From an uncultured Flammeovirgaceae bacterium (GTDB lineage Bacteria > Bacteroidota > Bacteroidia > Cytophagales > Cyclobacteriaceae): DNA of 5,264 nucleotides. Numbering within the stretch: the stretch's first letter is position 1; each line of letters begins with the position of its first letter. Below the pieces are notes generated by a model that worked only from the letters and a program-made list of their open reading frames with translations, searched no databases and had not been told where the DNA came from. Of the stretch, positions 1 to 5,264 are shown piece after piece. The stretch is taken from positions 1-5,264 of the forward strand of contig CAMLLI010000388.1 of the NCBI GenBank assembly GCA_946480685.1, written 5' to 3'. The position numbers and the translations under genes were made by a program.

Positions 1-96
1 GAGGACGAGGAATGGGAACTCTGGATTGCCAAATTAAAATCTATCTCATCCGATATTCTCGGATTTAAAGTTGTCGATCCGGAGACTGGATCTTAA
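1..96 (+). CDS. C-terminal end of an unidentified protein (partial)
   Basis: Reading frame 1 is open from the first base to a TAA at 94-96, giving the last 31 residues of a protein that starts outside the window. The visible end is acidic at first (EDEEWELW), then has an amphipathic stretch (IAKLKSISSDILGF) and finishes VVDPETGS. That is consistent with a terminal helix of a small soluble protein. No domain can be named from so little. The next gene starts 47 bases downstream on the same strand, so the two could be co-transcribed. The frame is believable because its composition is protein-like and it ends cleanly just before an A/T-rich non-coding gap, but it remains a fragment. Confidence 0.6.
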   Translation, partial: EDEEWELWIAKLKSISSDILGFKVVDPETGS

Positions 97-99
97 GCT

Positions 100-119
100 T
101 AGCTACATTTAAATAGCTA
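100..119. repeat. A/T-rich dyad between two genes
   Basis: Two copies of the self-complementary hexamer TAGCTA (100-105 and 114-119) flank an 8-base centre that contains the palindrome ATTTAAAT (107-114, overlapping the right copy by one base). It lies 3 bases after the upstream stop codon and 24 bases before the next ATG. It could be a protein-binding dyad or a weak transcript end. It lacks a GC-rich stem and a clear T-run, so I do not call it a terminator. Confidence 0.3.
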
Positions 120-143
120 TATTCGTTCATTTTCCATTCATTC

Positions 144-860
144 ATGCAGTCACAAATAAAGTATATTCTAACGCTTGTAGCACTGGTATACAGCACCATT
201 GCGAATTCTCAACCAGGCCATATTTACGTTTCCGAAGACAATAAAGGTTATACAGATAGTGAATTTCTAAAGCTTTGGTATGCCTCAGGTGAATTGGTGA
301 ATCTTGAAATTGTTAACCGAAAATACGACAGTGTTTTCTTTAGACTAAAACACTATGATAACGCCAGTTACCTGAAAGATATATTAAAAGGCAGTAACTC
401 CTGCGGTAGAAGGAAAAGTAAACCTGTCGATCAAATCAAGAAGGAACTGTTGGCAGGCCAACTAGCTACTATAAAGCTTGTCTCGTTTAAATATCCCGAC
501 ACCGTCTTTACCTTAAGCACTCCGAAAAAAGATGGTAAAGTTGACTTAGATGCCATGTTCGAAGTTAAGACGCTGGGAAAGGATATAGAAGATATACTTC
601 TTGATATTCTCGTTAACTACAAAAACATTAGTAAAATAGGTCAAGTCATAATGTGTTATGAACCCAGAAATGCCATTCTTTTCGTAGATAAAACTGATAA
701 TATTTTAGGCTATATTGAAATATGCTTTGGTTGTCAGAAATATATAGCGAGTGAAAAAAGTCTGCAGGATTTAAGTTTCTGCGAGGATAAATTTGAAGCG
801 CTTCGAAAAATATTTATGGCAGCAGGGATAAAGTATGGAATGAATTATCTTGAGTATTGA
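144..860 (+). CDS. Secreted protein of unknown function with four-cysteine C-terminal part
   Basis: The gene encodes 238 aa from an ATG at 144, the first ATG of the frame and directly followed by a signal peptide. Residues 1-22 show a basic start (K6), a hydrophobic core (YILTLVALVY) and a small-residue end (IANS) before Q23, so export through Sec and cleavage near 22 are likely. The mature part is mixed and charged, with no membrane segment. The C-terminal third has the most distinctive features: CYEPRNAILF at 171-180, GYIEICFGC at 189-197 with a CxxC at C194/C197, and FCEDKFEALRKIF at 212-224. C171, C194, C197 and C213 could form disulfides in the periplasm or bind a metal; C87 lies apart. 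I recall similar unnamed Bacteroidota proteins ending this way but cannot name a family. No Shine-Dalgarno sequence is seen. The gene is very A/T-rich (601-660 has 16 G+C of 60), unlike the receptor operon at the right. A three-hairpin repeat begins 10 bases after the stop. Function is unknown. Confidence 0.8.
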   Translation: MQSQIKYILTLVALVYSTIANSQPGHIYVSEDNKGYTDSEFLKLWYASGELVNLEIVNRKYDSVFFRLKHYDNASYLKDILKGSNSCGRRKSKPVDQIKKELLAGQLATIKLVSFKYPDTVFTLSTPKKDGKVDLDAMFEVKTLGKDIEDILLDILVNYKNISKIGQVIMCYEPRNAILFVDKTDNILGYIEICFGCQKYIASEKSLQDLSFCEDKFEALRKIFMAAGIKYGMNYLEY

Positions 861-870
861 AATAATCTCC

Positions 871-945
871 CAACAGTCTGGAGACTGTTGCCAATGCTGG
901 CACAAGTCGGAGACTTGCGCCGGTTAATTTAACGACCTCCAGGTC
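871..945. repeat. Three-hairpin REP-like intergenic element
   Basis: Three inverted repeats follow one another in 75 bases. Hairpin 1 (871-890) is perfect: 9-base arms CAACAGTCT and AGACTGTTG around GG. Hairpin 2 (897-923) has 12-base arms, CTGGCACAAGTC and GACTTGCGCCGG, around GGA, with one A-C mismatch and one G-T wobble. Hairpin 3 (934-945) has arms GACCT and AGGTC around CC. The cores are related: AGTCTGGAGACT, AGTCGGAGACT and, read on the other strand, GACCTGGAGGTC. The element is more G+C-rich than the genes on either side. It starts 10 bases after one stop codon and ends 16 bases before the next ATG, so it will probably appear in the mRNA of one or both genes. The layout resembles REP/BIME repeats spread by REP-associated transposases. 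It could also act as a transcript-end or mRNA-stability structure, although no T-run follows. The structure is certain; the mobile-repeat reading is inference. Confidence 0.75.
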
Positions 946-961
946 AGTGATAATACCAACA

Positions 962-1246
962 ATGGAGCAAAATAAAAAGGAGTTTGACATTATTACCAAT
1001 CAACCGTATATGCTGCAACAAACAATTGATTGGTATAATAGCATTTATAAAACAGATTTTGAACTTGCCCGCTTTGTAAGGGATGAGATCAACTTTGCTA
1101 CTATAGTATATGAGAAAGCTTCTGATTTTGATGTATTTCAATTAGGCGCTAACTATGGAAGGCAATGTGAGGCTTTTGATAAGACATTCTCATCTTCTAT
1201 ACCACCGGATTATTTTAACGATAAAACAAAATATCCAAAAGAATAA
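962..1246 (+). CDS. Small protein of unknown function (94 aa)
   Basis: The frame gives 94 aa from ATG 962. A GTG at 947 in the same frame would add only MIIPT and reach into the edge of the hairpin repeat, so ATG 962 is preferred. There is no signal peptide or membrane segment, so the product is probably cytoplasmic. Visible features are a charged start (MEQNKKEFDI), a likely helix around QQTIDWYNSIYKTDFELARF (residues 19-38), then strand-like DEINFATIVYEKA (41-53) and DVFQLGANYG (57-66), ending in a polar tail rich in Pro, Asp and Lys. The fold is probably small alpha/beta. I do not recognise a named family. The size, low G+C (1021-1080 has 18 G+C of 60) and unrelated neighbours are what one often sees for immunity-like or orphan accessory genes of Bacteroidota, but nothing in the sequence proves this. 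No Shine-Dalgarno sequence precedes the start. Coding is supported by its length in A/T-rich DNA and its balanced composition. Confidence 0.65.
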   Translation: MEQNKKEFDIITNQPYMLQQTIDWYNSIYKTDFELARFVRDEINFATIVYEKASDFDVFQLGANYGRQCEAFDKTFSSSIPPDYFNDKTKYPKE

Positions 1247-1320
1247 TCAACAGCATCCAATCTCTAAATCTTCCGCATAATCAATTACGGATTACTCTAT
1301 TTGATCCAGGGTTTCCGATA

Positions 1321-1344
1321 TCCATAAAAGTATAGGTTTATGGA
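1321..1344. repeat. Perfect 8-base inverted repeat upstream of the DUF695 gene
   Basis: TCCATAAA (1321-1328) and TTTATGGA (1337-1344) are perfect complements around the 8-base spacer AGTATAGG. The right half overlaps TAGGTTTA (1333-1340), a 7-of-8 match to the Bacteroidota -7 consensus TAnnTTTG, but no good -33 TTTG is found at the usual distance. It lies 77 bases after the upstream stop and about 140 bases before the preferred ATG. It may be an operator, or a weak hairpin ending the upstream transcript; no T-run follows. The rest of the 1247-1483 gap shows no gene. Confidence 0.4.
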
Positions 1345-1455
1345 ATAAATATATAGGAATTGTTGCTGACAAAAATTGAAATTACCACAGCAAGACTACA
1401 TCAAATTTTATTTTGAAAGAGTAAAATTTATAGTCTGCTATTTTCCTATATTCAT

Positions 1456-1469
1456 GGGTTCAATAACCC
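1456..1469. repeat. Short hairpin in the leader of the DUF695 gene
   Basis: GGGTT (1456-1460) and AACCC (1465-1469) are perfect complements around CAAT. The hairpin ends 14 bases before the preferred ATG at 1484 and overlaps the last base of an alternative in-frame ATG at 1454. In a leader without a Shine-Dalgarno sequence such a fold could affect ribosome access, but a 5-base stem is also common by chance. Confidence 0.25.
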
Positions 1470-1483
1470 TTGTATACCAGCCT

Positions 1484-2593
1484 ATGAACTTCCTGAAAAA
1501 CATCCTCAATAAAAAAGAGGAGCCTATCCAATCTTACCAAGACTTCTGGAATTGGTTTCTGAAAAACGAAAGAGATCTGTATAAAGTCATGAAAGAAAAT
1601 CGAAATGTTAAAGAGAAGTTTTTCAATGTAATTTCTCCAAAGCTAGACGAGCTTCGTGATGGATATCATTTTACGACAGGAATGTCTGACGATGATATAG
1701 TGACGCTAACAATTACTGCCGATGGCGTAATCGAAAATATAGTATTTGTAGAAGAACTGGTGCAGGCCGCTCCAACGATAAAGGGATGGACAATAGTAGC
1801 GCTCAAGCGACCAGTAGACGAGGAAGGAATGGATATTGAAGAGGTGGCGATCGACATGGGTGGCTATACGTTCGAGGCTTCCAATTTATCCTTTTACGAA
1901 ATGGAAGACGCTAATCCAGACGAAATAGATATTACGGTTGTATACGGTGATGACTTCGATGAGAAACGCGCATCAACCATCTCCAGCGGCACCTCTATTT
2001 TCTTAGAACATTATCTCGGTGAATTAAGATTTGCAACGGCCTTCGACAATATAACTGTAGTGGGCAAAAGTGAAGCCGAGAAGGAACCGGTTCCTATATT
2101 GAAGCTCCGTGACTTTTTGATCTGGCGTGAAAAAGAATTCATAGAGAAATATGAAGGATTACGACATAATACCGAGAACGATACTTACTCTGGTTTTACA
2201 GCAGAAACAAAAGAGGGTAAACCTGTTATAGCAGTTATCAATACCGATCTGCTCGCATGGGACAGCAAAGCTTCTCATCCCTGGATCGCCATTATTGAGA
2301 TTAACTATAACGGTGTCGAAGATAGTGGACTGCCTGATGAAGAAACACTCCATTTGTTAGACGATATTGAAAACAAAATAACTGAACAGCTCCAGGATTT
2401 TGAAGGTTACCTGAATGTTGGACGTGAGACATCAAACGACATACGCGCTATATTTTTTGCATGCAAAGACTTCAGAAAGCCATCCAAAGTCTTTGACGAA
2501 ATCCAACATACATTCGCAGACTCATTTGAAATAAGCTTCGGTATTTTTAAAGACAAATACTGGAAATCTTTCAGTCGATTTGAGGCCGCTTAA
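1484..2593 (+). CDS. DUF695 domain-containing protein
   Basis: From ATG 1484 the product has 369 aa, is acidic and has no signal peptide, so it is likely cytoplasmic. This start gives MNFLKNILNKKEEP followed at once by the conserved-looking SYQDFWNWFLKNERDLYKV. The frame stays open upstream to a TTG at 1376 and includes another ATG at 1454, but the added 36 residues are hydrophobic, A/T-driven sequence and look untranslated. Residues 17-110 form an N-terminal domain (FWNWF, DGYHFTTGMSDDD, ADGVIENIVFVEEL, GWTIVALKRP). Residues 125-200 form a middle part (GGYTFEASNLSFYE, PDEIDITVVYGDD, FLEHYLGEL). Residues about 228-366 match my memory of DUF695: repeated strands with GKPVIAVINTDLL, HPWIAIIEINY, GLPDEE at 282-287, YLNVGRET at 309-316 and a Trp near the end (W360). 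DUF695 has no established biochemical role. Bacteroidota proteins with this whole layout exist, as I recall, but none with a proven function. G+C varies inside the gene (32 of 60 at 1801-1860, 21 of 60 at 2101-2160). The product may act alone: no partner is evident. Confidence 0.85.
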   Translation: MNFLKNILNKKEEPIQSYQDFWNWFLKNERDLYKVMKENRNVKEKFFNVISPKLDELRDGYHFTTGMSDDDIVTLTITADGVIENIVFVEELVQAAPTIKGWTIVALKRPVDEEGMDIEEVAIDMGGYTFEASNLSFYEMEDANPDEIDITVVYGDDFDEKRASTISSGTSIFLEHYLGELRFATAFDNITVVGKSEAEKEPVPILKLRDFLIWREKEFIEKYEGLRHNTENDTYSGFTAETKEGKPVIAVINTDLLAWDSKASHPWIAIIEINYNGVEDSGLPDEETLHLLDDIENKITEQLQDFEGYLNVGRETSNDIRAIFFACKDFRKPSKVFDEIQHTFADSFEISFGIFKDKYWKSFSRFEAA

Positions 2594-2621
2594 AATCTGA
2601 GTAAGTATCAACAAATGGTGA

Positions 2622-2853
2622 TTAGCAATAAACTCTGGTCACCGTTCCTGCTGCAGCCTAGGGGTAGCGTTGTATCCCGATCCATGCAGCATAGCTATCT
2701 CCCGTCATCATAGACATTGTCTCAAGTTTAATAGATATGTCCTATGGAAACATCGACCGGTAGACGAAGAACATAGTCTGTTACTTTTCCCAAAATCACT
2801 TCGATAACAGGAACGATTTTATTTTTTATTCCAGCGGTATGCGTATTTACTAC
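2622..2853 (-). pseudogene. Possible decayed gene remnant in the 2594-2890 gap
   Basis: The 297-base gap between the DUF695 gene and the receptor operon has no intact gene. On the - strand, one frame is open from 2853 to a TAA at 2728-2730 (41 codons, including KIVPVIEVILGKVTDYVLRL and then PVDVSIGHIY). A second frame is open from 2741 to a TAG at 2658-2660 (27 codons, including KLETMSMMTGDSYAAWIGIQ). Removing one T near 2729-2731 joins them into a continuous protein-like reading, and beyond the TAG it runs on for 11 more codons (AAAGTVTRVYC). There is no ATG at the beginning of the first stretch. This fits the broken end of a gene with one frameshift and one or two nonsense codons. Chance is a real alternative, since open stretches of 30-40 codons are common, and I recognise no family. 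Confidence 0.2.
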
Positions 2854-2868
2854 TCAAAGCTATATTTT
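2838..2868 (+). promoter_or_regulatory. Candidate Bacteroidota promoter for the receptor operon
   Basis: TATG (2838-2841, 3 of 4 to TTTG) is followed after 19 bases by TATATTTT (2861-2868, 7 of 8 to TAnnTTTG). Order and spacing match the -33/-7 promoter known from Bacteroidota. Transcription would start near 2875, leaving a leader of about 16 bases before ATG 2891. If so, the GTG at 2870 would lie before the transcript and could not be the start. It is a consensus match by eye in A/T-rich DNA, so only moderately reliable. Confidence 0.35.
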
Positions 2869-2890
2869 AGTGGTTACCCAAACCGCTGGC

Positions 2891-3622
2891 ATGAAACACT
2901 CCCCTTTCCTACCGATTGTCTTGCTCTGGCTTCTTGCGCAGGCAGCCGTTGCACAGTCTTTTAAAAATGACACAACCTTTATTGCAGCCGCTGTTGGCAG
3001 CGCTGTTAAAAATTATAACAATGCCATTCAAGGTCAGGCGCAGTTGTATAATGGAAGTGATTACGCATTATACCTCTCACTGAAAGAAGAACATCCGTAT
3101 TTCGGAACAGACGACTGGGTGTTCGGTTCCGTATACTATGACGGCTACCTGTACGAAAATGTACCACTGTTGTACGACCTCTCTTCCGATCAACTGCTTA
3201 CGGAAACCTACTACAGCAGCAGCGTTATGAAACTTACCAAAGACAAAGTCCGCTCTTTCACATTGCCAGATCAGCGTGTATTCGTAAACCGGCCGGATAC
3301 GAGCCTGTCGCCCGGGTATTACGAAGTGCTTTACAACGGTAAGACTAGAGCATACGCGCGTCACATCAAGATTCTACAGGAGACACTTACCTCGCAGGAG
3401 ATCATTCACGAGTTTGATGAGAAAACACGATACTATATCTGCATGAACAACCAGTGTCACGCTATAAAAAGTAAAGGTGCTCTGCTGAAACTATTTGGAG
3501 ACAAGAAACGCGAAGCCGTTCAATATGTAAAACAAGGCAAGAAACTTCCGTACCGAAAAAACCGCCGGCAGTATATTACCCGCTTAGCTGAATTCCACGA
3601 CCGTAGCCAAACAAACCCATGA
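2891..3622 (+). CDS. Secreted protein of unknown function, coupled to the TonB-dependent receptor
   Basis: From ATG 2891 the product has 243 aa. The frame extends to a GTG at 2870, but that adds MVTQTAG in front of an already complete signal peptide, so ATG 2891 is chosen. Residues 1-21 are a clear Sec signal (MKH, then PFLPIVLLWLL, then AQAAVA) with cleavage before Q22. No lipobox Cys is present, so it should be soluble in the periplasm or peripheral. The mature protein has a Tyr-rich, strand-like middle (residues 47-135, including DDWVFGSVYYDGYLYEN), then PGYYEVLYNGKTRAYARHIK at 141-160, a beta segment with YYICMNNQCHAIKSKGALL (C184, C189) and a basic, helical C-terminus (LFGDKKREAVQYVKQGKKL, then YRKNRRQYITRLAEF). 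I recall unnamed Bacteroidota proteins with this C-terminal pattern beside receptors like the next gene, but no domain name. Its stop overlaps the receptor start in ATGA, so both are translated together. A role in assembling, guarding or sensing with the receptor is inference. Confidence 0.85.
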   Translation: MKHSPFLPIVLLWLLAQAAVAQSFKNDTTFIAAAVGSAVKNYNNAIQGQAQLYNGSDYALYLSLKEEHPYFGTDDWVFGSVYYDGYLYENVPLLYDLSSDQLLTETYYSSSVMKLTKDKVRSFTLPDQRVFVNRPDTSLSPGYYEVLYNGKTRAYARHIKILQETLTSQEIIHEFDEKTRYYICMNNQCHAIKSKGALLKLFGDKKREAVQYVKQGKKLPYRKNRRQYITRLAEFHDRSQTNP

Positions 3623-5264
3623 TTAAAAAACTACCCTATCTGTTACTTCTTCTCCTGGTGATGGCTACTACGGGATATAGCCAGCGTGCAACCCGTATCA
3701 CCGCTCAGTTTTCAGGGGCAACGTTTGATCAGGTCGTAAGCAAAATCGAAGAACAAACCGATTATCGTTTATCGTACAATGCTTCATGGACCGATAGCCT
3801 TACCGTTAACCTCAACGCTTCCAATGAAGAGGTAACATCTGTACTGGATAAAATTCTGACAGGAACCGAGCTCCATTACAATATATACCAGAACCAGATT
3901 TACATTACGCGTGAAAGACAGATCCTGACGGAACTTCCACTCGAGTTTTTTGGTCCTGAAGAAAACAAGACCAAAGCCGCACCTTCCTTTGACTATACCG
4001 ATTTTGAACAACGCGAGAAAAAGAAAAAACTGGCCGAAGAAAAATTATATACTATTGGCCCTCGTACCGATAACCTGCAAGGCAAAGCTACAATAGCAGG
4101 TACTGTTCGGGATTCAAAATCAGGAGAGCCGGTAATCGGAGCTTCGGTTTATGTGGAGAACCCGATGATCGGAGCTTCTACCGATCAGTTCGGCCACTAC
4201 TCACTCACGCTTCCAAAAGGACAACATATACTGAAAGTAAAAAGCATCGGCATGAAGAACACCCATCGCCAGGTAATGCTAAATGCGAATGGAAGACTTG
4301 ACATAGAGATTGAAGAAGATATAACACCGCTGAAAGAAGTAGTAGTTGAGTCTGATCGCGATGCGCGTGTAACCGGCATGCAGATGGGCATGGAAAAACT
4401 CGACATCAAAACGATGAAGCAAATGCCGCTAGCACTAGGCGAAACTGACATCATGAAAGTTGTGTTGACATTACCCGGTGTACAAACCGTTGGTGAAGGT
4501 ACCGTTGGTTTGAATGTACGCGGTGGCGCTACCAATCAGAATCTGATCCTCTACAACGATGCTACGGTATATAATCCATCGCACTTGTTTGGTTTCTTCT
4601 CTACGTTTAACCCGGATGTACTTAAAAATGTAGAGCTATATAAAAGCGGTATAAATGCAGAGTATGGCGGGCGACTTTCTTCCGTGCTCGATGTACACAC
4701 ACGCGAAGGAAACCTGAAGAAACTTTCAGGTTCTGGTGGTATAAGTCCTATCACCGGCAGATTTAGTCTCGAAGGTCCTATCATTAAAGACAAGACCTCA
4801 TTCCTGCTGGGCGTACGCTCAACGTATTCCGACTGGATACTGGATCGGGTGAAGACGGATGAACTGAAAAGCAGCGATGCATCGTTCTATGATTTGAATG
4901 CGAGCATCAGCCACAAAATCGATGATGACAACAATATATACCTGTCGGGGTATATGAGTATGGATAAATTCAAACTCAATTCTGATACAGCATATAAGTA
5001 TAGCGATCGTAACGCCTCACTGAAATGGAAGCACGTTTTCAATTCCAAGCTATACGGTGTACTTACCGGAACCTATAGCCGCTATGAATATGCGGTTACC
5101 AGCAACTCCAGTCCTATCAACGCTTTTGAAATGGACTTTGCCATCAAGCAATGGAACGCGAAAGCAGATATAAATTATTTCCCAAATGCCAAACATACCA
5201 TTACAGCAGGTGCCAGTGTAACACGCTACGATTTGTCGCCCGGCAATTATCAACCGTATGGTGC
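3619..5264 (+). CDS. TonB-dependent outer-membrane receptor with STN domain (partial, C-terminus missing)
   Basis: The ATG at 3619 overlaps the preceding TGA, and the frame is open to the window end (548 codons). Such receptors usually have 800-900 aa, so much of the barrel is missing. Residues 1-21 are a signal peptide (IKKLPYLLLLLLVMATTGYS). Residues about 25-98 are an STN (secretin/TonB short N-terminal) domain: ITAQFSGATFDQVVSKIEEQ, then YRLSYNASW and YNIYQNQIYITRE. A charged linker follows (R132-K142, EKKKKLAEEK). Residues 155-233 are a carboxypeptidase-regulatory-like beta domain (IAGTVRDSKSGEPVIGASVYV, with STDQFGHYSLTLPKG). LKEVVVES at 238-245 resembles the TonB-box region. The plug covers about 272-365: VLTLPGVQTVGEGTVGLNVR, then GG, YNPSHLFGFFSTFNPD, and VELYKSGINAEYGGRLSSVL. 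Barrel strands begin near 370 (GRFSLEGPIIKDKTSFLLGV). It imports an unknown substrate using TonB energy. STN domains can signal to FecR-type anti-sigma factors, but none is in view. The plug motifs fit the general receptor type rather than a typical SusC, and no SusD is visible. Confidence 0.95.
   Translation, partial: MIKKLPYLLLLLLVMATTGYSQRATRITAQFSGATFDQVVSKIEEQTDYRLSYNASWTDSLTVNLNASNEEVTSVLDKILTGTELHYNIYQNQIYITRERQILTELPLEFFGPEENKTKAAPSFDYTDFEQREKKKKLAEEKLYTIGPRTDNLQGKATIAGTVRDSKSGEPVIGASVYVENPMIGASTDQFGHYSLTLPKGQHILKVKSIGMKNTHRQVMLNANGRLDIEIEEDITPLKEVVVESDRDARVTGMQMGMEKLDIKTMKQMPLALGETDIMKVVLTLPGVQTVGEGTVGLNVRGGATNQNLILYNDATVYNPSHLFGFFSTFNPDVLKNVELYKSGINAEYGGRLSSVLDVHTREGNLKKLSGSGGISPITGRFSLEGPIIKDKTSFLLGVRSTYSDWILDRVKTDELKSSDASFYDLNASISHKIDDDNNIYLSGYMSMDKFKLNSDTAYKYSDRNASLKWKHVFNSKLYGVLTGTYSRYEYAVTSNSSPINAFEMDFAIKQWNAKADINYFPNAKHTITAGASVTRYDLSPGNYQPYG

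Noticed and set aside
814..999. - strand open frame of 61 codons across the hairpin repeat
   Set aside because: It spans the end of one gene, the hairpin array and the start of the next; the arms of the repeat keep both strands open by symmetry. No supporting start context.
944..1141. - strand open frame of 65 codons
   Set aside because: Antisense to the 94-aa gene; hydrophobic low-complexity content typical of the complement of A/T-rich coding DNA.
2617..2643. Dyad GGTGA/TCACC after the DUF695 gene as a terminator
   Set aside because: Only five paired bases with a 17-base loop and no T-run.
2616..2711. + strand mini-frame from ATG 2616 (MVISNKLWSPFLLQ and onward, 31 aa)
   Set aside because: Short, with no promoter or start signal and unusual composition. 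It overlaps the possible - strand relic and is probably its shadow or chance.
2870..2890. GTG 2870 as start of the secreted protein
   Set aside because: It adds seven residues before a complete signal peptide and lies at or before the predicted transcript start.
3077..3364. - strand open frame of 95 codons
   Set aside because: Antisense to the well-supported 243-aa secreted protein; no recognisable features.
4197..4793. - strand open frames of 112 and 80 codons within the receptor gene
   Set aside because: Shadows of the TonB receptor coding frame, with Ser/Pro/Thr-rich composition expected from the antisense of its codons.
3619..5264. Naming the receptor SusC/RagA or FecA
   Set aside because: No SusD-type partner and no FecR or sigma gene is visible, the substrate is unknown and the barrel is incomplete, so only the general receptor class is supported.

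Overview
The window looks like a chromosomal segment of a Bacteroidota bacterium, probably Cytophagales or Chitinophagales-like. The grounds are an outer-membrane TonB-dependent receptor with the STN, carboxypeptidase-like and plug layout typical of that phylum, secreted proteins whose signal peptides end in a Gln after the cleavage site, no Shine-Dalgarno sequences before the starts, and a DUF695-type protein of the kind found in these genomes. All supported genes lie on the + strand. No rRNA, tRNA, CRISPR array or transposase gene was seen.

Left part (1-2593) is a run of accessory-looking genes: the last 31 codons of an unidentified cytoplasmic protein (1-96), a secreted 238-aa protein of unknown function with a four-cysteine C-terminal part (144-860), a 94-aa small protein of unknown function (962-1246), and a 369-aa cytoplasmic protein with a C-terminal DUF695-like domain (1484-2593). 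Between the first two complete genes sits a compact array of three back-to-back hairpins with related cores (871-945) that resembles a REP-type repeat. The 144-1246 stretch is clearly A/T-richer than the right part (16-19 G+C per 60 bases in three sampled lines, against 30-33 in two sampled lines of the right part). This, the small unrelated genes and the repeat suggest an acquired or fast-changing locus. A toxin-immunity or similar conflict role is possible but not shown.

The middle (2594-2890) has no intact gene. On the - strand it holds two adjoining open stretches in different frames that would join by one base deletion, possibly a decayed gene remnant, and near its right end a plausible Bacteroidota-type promoter.

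Right part (2891-5264) is a tight two-gene operon: a secreted 243-aa protein of unknown function, whose stop codon overlaps by 4 bases (ATGA) the start of a TonB-dependent receptor that runs off the window after 548 codons. The coupling suggests that the secreted protein works with the receptor at the cell envelope. The receptor's STN domain is the type that can signal to an anti-sigma factor, but no FecR-like or sigma gene is visible here. The transported substrate cannot be told from the sequence.
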